Assembly (NCBI GenBank): GCA_951799425.1
Contig: OX637398.1
Span: forward strand, 23,694,270-23,758,269
Reading direction: 5' to 3'
Source of the DNA: Ilex aquifolium
Lineage: Eukaryota; Streptophyta; Magnoliopsida; Aquifoliales; Aquifoliaceae
Length of the DNA: 64,000 nucleotides
Under the pieces are notes generated by a model. That model worked only from the letters and a program-made list of their open reading frames with translations. It had not been told where the DNA came from and searched no databases. Position numbers and translations under genes: made by a program. This document shows positions 58,576-64,000 of this stretch, one piece after another; position 1 is the stretch's first letter; the number at the start of each line of letters is the position of its first letter.

Positions 58576-58845
58576 TGTAAATATTGTATATACATTGTAG
58601 ATGATCCTCAATCTTCCGATTAGTACCCAAAGTAAATGAGAATTAGTGGGTGTTAGTGCATTAGCCTATAACCCTCTACCCATTGATATACCACTTTTAA
58701 TATTGTATTTGATGGTCATTATATATGGAGGCCTATAAAAAGAGGTATTGGATACATTGAGAAATACATGTTAAGAAGACCAATTCTCTAAAATTTTTTA
58801 TATTTTAGTGTTCATTCATATCTCTATATTTTTAGTTTTATAACA
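58576..58845 (+). repeat. 3' LTR of the Copia element (likely extent)
   Basis: It starts TGTAAATATTG after the polypurine tract and probably ends TTTTATAACA, about 270 bases. The end is chosen by the TG to CA rule; no second LTR is in the window to confirm it. If right, atgtg (58846-58850) is its target duplication. Confidence 0.6.
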
Positions 58846-60211
58846 ATGTGACATTTTTTTCTACCAAGATTATGGAAGATAACACTGTAATGAGAAAGAT
58901 CGATTTCAAGGGTCTGTTAAATGAAATCATAAAAAGATAGATGTAGTCACACCTAAATGAAAAACGATAAAGTCAAATGGTTGAAACCTATTAAACAATG
59001 GAAGATGTACATGCGTTATGGAAATGATTTCCAACAAAAGGAAGATGCAACAAAAAAGAGAGTTGAGCTTTTCGAGATTACTTTGGATTTGAAATTGATA
59101 TTGCTAATTTCAAAGAAAAGGCAACTATATATATATATATATATATATATTTATTTATTTATATCATTTCAATAGAGTTGATCAAATGGTTCAACAGTTT
59201 CTTGAATACTCACCAAATATGATGAAGAATCAATAGATTCAAATGAAAATTAGATTTAATGTTTACCAATTAGGTTAATGGAGCCTTCAAAAAGTGTAAT
59301 GCATCAACTACACTACTATGCTTTCAATAGCATCGTATGTTTTATTCCTCAGTTTTTAAGTTTTTACATTATAATTTATGCTTTTTTTTTTTTTTGCATT
59401 TTGGTTGGACTACTCTATACTAAATGCTGATTTCAATGTAGTTGACTTTGTTATATCCATTTATTTTTTAGCATAATCATGATACACCTATTATTTTATG
59501 CTTAACTTATGATATAAATTCATTGGATATGTTAAAAATATATATTAAAGAGTTAACTAGAGGAGCTCCAATTTTGGTAGTCATCTTCTTTTTCATTTTG
59601 TGTTAGTGGTTTCTTCTAAATTGAACCCTTCGTTATACCAACGATATGATATATTAGTTTTCAATTTCATTTTTTGATATGTTTTACAAGTAGTTGACTG
59701 TTGACACAATACAATATTTCCAATATAATATCATATCATTGAAAAAAAAATCTATGTGCTTGCATTGATAGTCCAGTACTATGGATCAATATGCTTGCAT
59801 TGATAGTCCATTGCCAAGGGTGAGACACAATGTGATGCTTTTGTTCAATGAAATTGTTGCTTGAACATGATTACCCTGAAAAGATGTTAGTGCATGAAGA
59901 TTTAAGTTTTTAGTTGGAATTGAAACATTAAAGATGTATAATTAGTGATTTCTACCTTATAGTGGGAGTGAAGGAAAGATTAGATTGATGTACCTCTGAG
60001 TTAACGAGAAGAAGCCTCTGATATTTCGTTAGGCTTTCTCGTGCACTCTATGGAGACCATTTCTCAAGTATGCAAACTTTTGATTTCCAGTCTTTAATAG
60101 AGCTGGTGATGTTCTTCATAGATATTACTTTATTAGATATCCTATAAATTAGAAAATAAAATTTATGAATTTATTTTAATTGTACAAAGGCTTTTATAAA
60201 ATATGTTAGGT
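58846..60211. other. AT-rich stretch without recognised gene; microsatellite and short repeat
   Basis: I recognise no gene. A TA repeat followed by TTTA units lies at about 59126-59161. A 22-base direct repeat ending TGCTTGCATTGATAGTCCA lies at 59754-59775 and 59789-59810. Short open frames around 58860-59120 (for example at 58957) have no family I know and run into the microsatellite. Confidence 0.6.
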
Positions 60212-60790
60212 CTAGATAATAGCAATGTTACAAGAAATATTAAGGGGAAAACTTTCTGCAAGTACAAGTAATTCTTGATACACAACATTTTTGAGATAAT
60301 TATTATCTATATCATTGTTAGATGTTAGCTCAATAAAAACTTTAACAGTAGTAGCAGTTGTTGCATATAAGAAGGTAACGTATAATGTTTGTAAAGTTTG
60401 TCCTTTTGTTTTATTTATTATCATAGCAAAACATAGCTTTATTGAGAATTGATTTTTTTGTGAATTGGATAAGATATTTATCTTGGATGGAGGGTTATAA
60501 TGGAATTCGTAGTAAAAAAATTAATTTCTCCTTTGTGATCACAACTGCTATTTCTGCGCATATAATCGGTTTGAAATATTGACATATGAATCGTGTTCCA
60601 TTGCAAAGGCCTTGGGGAGAATCTATATTTCTCAAGATCATGATTGTGCTATTAAGTTTCCATGTTAGCTCATGAGGAGGAAGGCCAGCTAGCAATGCAT
60701 AATTTTAAAAATCTTCGTATTACCTTTGTTCAATCGGATCAATAAATTGTTTATCTCATCAACACAATCATTTTTTAGGGTCAATCTACA
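60212..60790 (-). pseudogene. Helitron (RepHel) Pif1-like helicase, C-terminal remnant
   Basis: Read on the minus strand in the usual helicase order. LTLKNDCVDEINNLLI is encoded near 60735-60783. LAGLPPHELTWKLNSTIM and ILRNIDSPQGLCNGTRFIC lie near 60590-60695, then a VFLPRIPL-like LIFLLRIPL near 60500. The motif AMIINKTKGQTLQ is near 60385-60425, and NVVYQELL near 60262. Helitron helicases read ILTPKN-DEIN, GLPPH-LRNID-GLCNGTR and FAMTINKSQGQTL at these places. The remnant has at least one stop and frame change near 60700 and another interruption near 60490. About 15 residues normally present between QGQTL and the LYVA motif (the PVFSHGQ stretch) are missing. The Rep domain and Helitron ends are not seen. 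It is a non-functional relic of a plain DNA transposon. Confidence 0.8.
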
Positions 60791-61284
60791 CACAAATTGT
60801 TTGAACAAATATATGTGCATTGAGAACGAAGAAACCATCGAGTCAATCCCTCAACAAAATAAAGCTCACATTCTTTTGGCTAAAAAAATTCTTTAAATCA
60901 AAGAAATTCCACCATCCCCAACAATGGTAAGGCACAAAATTACAAATTCTTTCAACTGCATATTCATTAAAAATCTCTACATATAACAGAATTGTTTTCA
61001 GAAATCTCACCAAAAGGTCTTGTGGGTTAAAGCAAGCCACCACTCACCGGATGGGCCTTGCAGGCGAGTTTTTTTTTTATATATATACAATTTCATTTAA
61101 AAAGTTTTTAACTTAATATTTATTATTAAAAGTAGAGTTAAAATGAATAAAAAATATTTTTATTTATGAATAAGGGAGGAACTACATCACAATAGAATAA
61201 ACACATCTCAACTAAGTTGACACCTACCCACCTATCTATTATTTGCATAATTCTACCTTTTAAAGTGTGTATCTTTAATGGTCA
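60791..61284. other. AT-rich stretch, nothing recognised
   Basis: It may be further decayed Helitron sequence upstream of the helicase on the minus strand, but I find no motif. Runs of T and TA lie at 61070-61086. Confidence 0.4.
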
Positions 61285-61795
61285 ATTTTTTTTCAATGAT
61301 TGGGTAGAAGGGCAGATGGGCTAGGTTGGGCTGGGCAAGCAGGCTTTTGGGCTGGGTTTTTGCAGGCGGGGGTGATGGGTTTGAGGACAAGCTCAAGTCA
61401 TCTCTTAAAAGGATATTGGGTTCAGGCTCGAACGAGCCAATTATCGGGTCTATTGAATTTCGGACCTATTTTTTTGGGCCGGTTAATGAGACCCGTAGGC
61501 CAACCCGACCCATGAACACCCCTAAGTCCGAGTTTGTCGAACTCATTTTTCTAAACGAGCCTAAAAATTTGTTCAAGTTCGACTAGTTTAGAACTCAAGT
61601 CAAGCCCGAGTAGCTCGACTATTTTACATATAATTGAGCCGAGCTTTGCGAGCTCGAAACAAGCCTTTTAGGCTCGTTTTTCTAAGCGAGCGTAAAAAAT
61701 TGTTCAAGTTTCAACTTGTTTAGAACATGAGTTCGAGCACGAGCCAAGTCTTATTTGAGCCGATCTCGAGTAGCTCTTCTTGATTAACACCTCTA
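61285..61795. repeat. Possible non-autonomous DNA transposon (hAT-like style), degenerate
   Basis: GGGTTGGGC/GGGCTGGG and GAGCTCGA/CGAGCC-rich sequence typical of small plant transposons with CCGACCC and ACACCCCTA ends. Two diverged copies of a ~85-base unit lie at about 61541-61624 and 61672-61775 (each TTTTTCTAA-CGAGC-TAAAAA-TTGTTCAAGTT then TAGAAC and GAGTAGCTC). I cannot define terminal inverted repeats or a duplication. Family placement is a guess. Confidence 0.4.
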
Positions 61796-62258
61796 CAATT
61801 AAGACAGATAATTCTACATACGACTTGTAAATAAGATACAAAAACGACATGAAATTAACAAATTTGAATTTATTTTCAGTGAATTTGGATGCAAATAGGT
61901 GTGTTAGACTCGGCAAGTGAATAGCTCGCCACAAAATCGACTAAACTCGACTAACACATCTTATGCATGATATGAATATAACACAATATAAATATGATTG
62001 TACTCAAATTATATTGGATCGGGTATGAGTTAAAAAAATTTTAACACGAAACGAATGACAGGGTTTAAAAATACGTTATGACCCTAAACTTAATGCGTTA
62101 TGACCATGAATTGATAATTCACTTAATTCAATAGTAAAATCTACTATTAATTTCAAGATCATACTATGTTGAACACTGAAATTATATTTCTGATTGCATT
62201 CTAATAACATTATTCCAAATAAATTCCTCAGTTCTATTCCTTTTTCAGCGAAGAATTT
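61796..62258. other. AT-rich stretch, nothing recognised
   Basis: No gene or repeat that I can support. The last bases, AATTT (62254-62258), are a candidate target duplication for the Tat element that follows. Confidence 0.4.
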
Positions 62259-63052
62259 TGACGAGCCCGAAATTAACTGGGTCAAGCCCAACTTATACGG
62301 ACCAAGAAAGCCCAAAGGAAATCCCGTGCGGAGTTGAATAGCCCGGATTACAAAGGAAGCCCAAGTCAAGGCCCAAATCAAGACAAAGTCCAGAGGCCAC
62401 CCTTGGCCCCGCCCAATGGGGCGCCGCCCATGGGGGCGTCTGCCTTGGTCTCCTCCTCCTTCATGCCTTGGTCTCCTCCTCCCTTGCCTCCTTATTCCAA
62501 TGAAGCCTCCTACGACTCAAGCCTAGTCCACCCCAACTCAAGCCTAGTCCATCTCAGGACCACCTCCGACGGAATAGGAGCACGAGGGAGAAAATATCGG
62601 GATACGCACCGGAGATCTAGTTCTACCATAACTGTACCTACCAAAGTGGTAGAATCCTACCATAACTACACTTACCAAAATAGTGATGACCGCCTCAACT
62701 CACCGCCTTAGTGAACCTATATAATGTAAACTCTCTCCACTTGGAGAGGCATCCGATAATCTACACACACCACACCTCCAATACCTCTACGCATTGCTCT
62801 CTCTCTCTCTCTCCCAAAGCTCTGTAACACTCCGGTGACCCTTATTCATCAATAAAGAACACCGGCCATCGCTGCCATTCCAGAGAGTGGACGTAGGTTA
62901 TCAGAGACCGAACCACTATAAATCCCTGTGTCGATTCTCTGTTTATAGTTTTATTCCTTGATTGCCATCGATTGATTGTTTATTGCTCATTAATTGCAGC
63001 ATAACTCATACTTGACTGTTGATCTTGCCAAAGACAATTTTGTGCATCATCA
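62259..63052 (+). repeat. 5' LTR of the Tat element (likely extent)
   Basis: Starts TGACGAGCCCGAAATTAAC and ends GTGCATCATCA, 794 bases by the TG to CA rule. It contains a CTATATAATG TATA box (62717-62726), a CT microsatellite (about 62795-62813) and the poly(A)-type region CAATAAAGAACACCGG near 62850, as is usual for Tat LTRs. The start is the least certain edge. Confidence 0.65.
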
Positions 63053-63055
63053 GTT

Positions 63056-63073
63056 TGGCGCCGTCTGTGGGAA
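63056..63073 (+). promoter_or_regulatory. Primer-binding site of the Tat element
   Basis: TGGCGCCGTCTGTGGGAA begins three bases after the LTR, the usual site in Tat elements. I do not assign the tRNA. Confidence 0.75.
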
Positions 63074-63116
63074 CCGACGAAGTTCCTATTACTCTATTTC
63101 TCTACTCATTGAATCC

Positions 63117-64000
63117 ATGACAATTACTACGAGATCAAGGTCTCAACAACCCGGGGACAACAACCCGGCTCACCGGGAGGAGGTTTCGCCTCCCCCCGCA
63201 CCTTCGGGACCTTCTGCCACGGCGACCGCCGTCGTCGGACAGCAACAACTCTTGCAGACCATGCAGCTGCTGGTGGAACAGAACCAGCAAATCATCCAAC
63301 TTATGCTCACTCAAGGGGGCATCGCCCCTCAACCTGCAGGAGGAGCACCACTCCCTCCAACAGGGGAGGAGCAGCAACCCTTTCCTTCTGGGCACCAGGC
63401 AGCCCATCGCCATGGGGTCCTCCGCCAGAACGCCTCAAGGCCACAAGGCGCCCCTCGCCCAGTAGTCCCTCCTCAACGCACAGGCAACTCGCGTGTTCCC
63501 CCTCTCTCACACGTACCTGCGCAGGAGGATGAGGACGGTGAGAGTCAATATGGCAACCATCAAAGCCAGTACCGACATCCGACTGAAGACGTCCCCAACC
63601 AGTGGGACGAGAAGATTAGAGAGGTGCAGAACCAGCTTGGTGATGCCCTCAATGCCATCAAGGCACAGGCGCCTGAAACCGTGGACTACCTGGTAAGACG
63701 CACTGATACTCCTTTCATCACTGATATTGTCAATTACCCTCTGCCTTCAAAATTCAAGATGCCCAACATCGAGATCTTCGATGCACCAAAGACCCCCTCG
63801 ACCATCTCGACACGTACAAATCCCTCATGCAACTCCACAACGTGCCTGAGGAGATTATGTGCAGAGCCTTCCCGACCACCCTAAAGGGATCTGCTCGCCA
63901 GTGGTTCTCCAAACTCAGGCCCTCCTCTATCCGTTCCTTCGCAGAGCTTAGCAGAGCCTTCGTCTCCCACTTCATTGGGGGACGACGGCATCAGAAACCG
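63117..64000 (+). pseudogene. Tat element gag, partial
   Basis: Starts MTITTRSRSQQPGDN at the first ATG after the primer site. Proline- and glutamine-rich N-terminal part with QQQLLQTMQLLVEQNQQIIQ (possible helix). The gag core begins near 63705 (PFITDIVNYPLPSKFKMP) and continues to the window edge (SARQWFSKLRPSSIRSF, FVSHFIGG). The core is read in more than one frame, so it is broken at least once. Cut by the window. Confidence 0.78.

Larger units (their letters stand above)
46846..58845 (+). mobile_element. Ty1/Copia element, broken, host of Tekay-2 (and probably Tekay-1)
   Basis: Visible parts are reverse transcriptase to RNase H (46846-48240), the region ahead of the 3' LTR split by Tekay-2 at 48289-58360, a polypurine tract near 58563 and a 3' LTR (58576-58845). 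The text on either side of Tekay-2 joins smoothly across the cacgt duplication. The 5' half is not in the window. The remaining coding part has several breaks. Its left edge coincides with the end of Tekay-1. Probably the oldest retroelement in the stack. Confidence 0.8.
62259..64000 (+). mobile_element. Tat-lineage Ty3 element, 5' end only, truncated by the window
   Basis: 5' LTR (62259-63052), primer-binding site, and gag from 63117 to the window edge. Base composition is clearly richer in G and C than the flanking DNA. There is at least one break in the visible gag. The rest lies outside the window, so age cannot be judged. Confidence 0.8.

Noticed and set aside
58957-59175. 72-residue frame
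   Set aside because: Ends in a translated TA microsatellite; no family recognised.
61300-61586. Short frames at 61300-61515 and 61326-61586 as genes
   Set aside because: They lie in GC-rich degenerate repeat typical of small plant DNA transposons, with no domain.
62630-62655. CTACCAAAGTGGTAG inverted repeat upstream of the Tat TATA box as a member of the palindrome system
   Set aside because: It lacks the CCGG core and is not in an array. At most a loose parallel.

Overview
The window is TE-packed nuclear DNA of a flowering plant, most likely a eudicot with a large repeat-rich genome. The reasons are Athila, Tekay and Tat Ty3 elements, a Ty1/Copia element, a plant-type Helitron helicase remnant, and primer-binding sites matching plant tRNA-Asp and tRNA-iMet. 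I recognise no host gene. Nearly everything from 1 to 58845 is one nested stack of LTR retrotransposons.

Layout. The outermost host in view is a broken Ty1/Copia (46846-58845). Two Tekay chromoviruses lie in it: Tekay-1 (1-46845, left end outside the window) and Tekay-2 (48289-58360, duplication cacgt). Tekay-1 is split by an old Athila (Athila-1, 5608-40999). Athila-1 is in turn split by two Athila solo LTRs (6011-10243 and 13057-19534) and by a complete young Athila (Athila-2, 23080-36270, duplication attgc). Those solo LTRs contain three Tekay-type solo LTRs (7108-9592, 13124-15495, 16928-19366). Tekay-1 also carries a reversed solo LTR of a further family (1441-3176), and its 3' LTR carries a reversed Athila solo LTR (44353-46012). 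All seven solo LTRs keep perfect 5-bp duplications, so the order of insertion can be read directly. Downstream, 58846-62258 is AT-rich with a decayed Helitron helicase (minus strand) and a possible non-autonomous DNA transposon. A Tat-lineage element enters at 62259 and runs off the right edge within gag.

Most interesting signal. LTRs of at least four families carry small arrays of perfect palindromes with a CCGG core, spelled differently in each lineage: GTACCGGTAC, CTACCGGTAG, AACCTTCCGGAAGGTT or CGTCCGGACG. Many are spaced by an ACTGGA-like linker. In both Athila elements the same spelling occurs again inside the element, upstream of a TATA box and a separate downstream ORF. The ORF therefore looks like a cassette with its own promoter, and that promoter matches the LTR of the same copy. 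The cassette sits on opposite sides of a conserved noncoding block in the two elements. The arrays also differ between the two LTRs of one element although the rest of the LTRs align well. I propose a self-matched regulatory or anti-silencing system, by analogy with VANC proteins and their motifs in VANDAL transposons. That interpretation is inference.

All retroelements are treated as fossils. Athila-2 looks nearly whole (about two breaks in gag-pol, downstream ORF open). The others are heavily broken.
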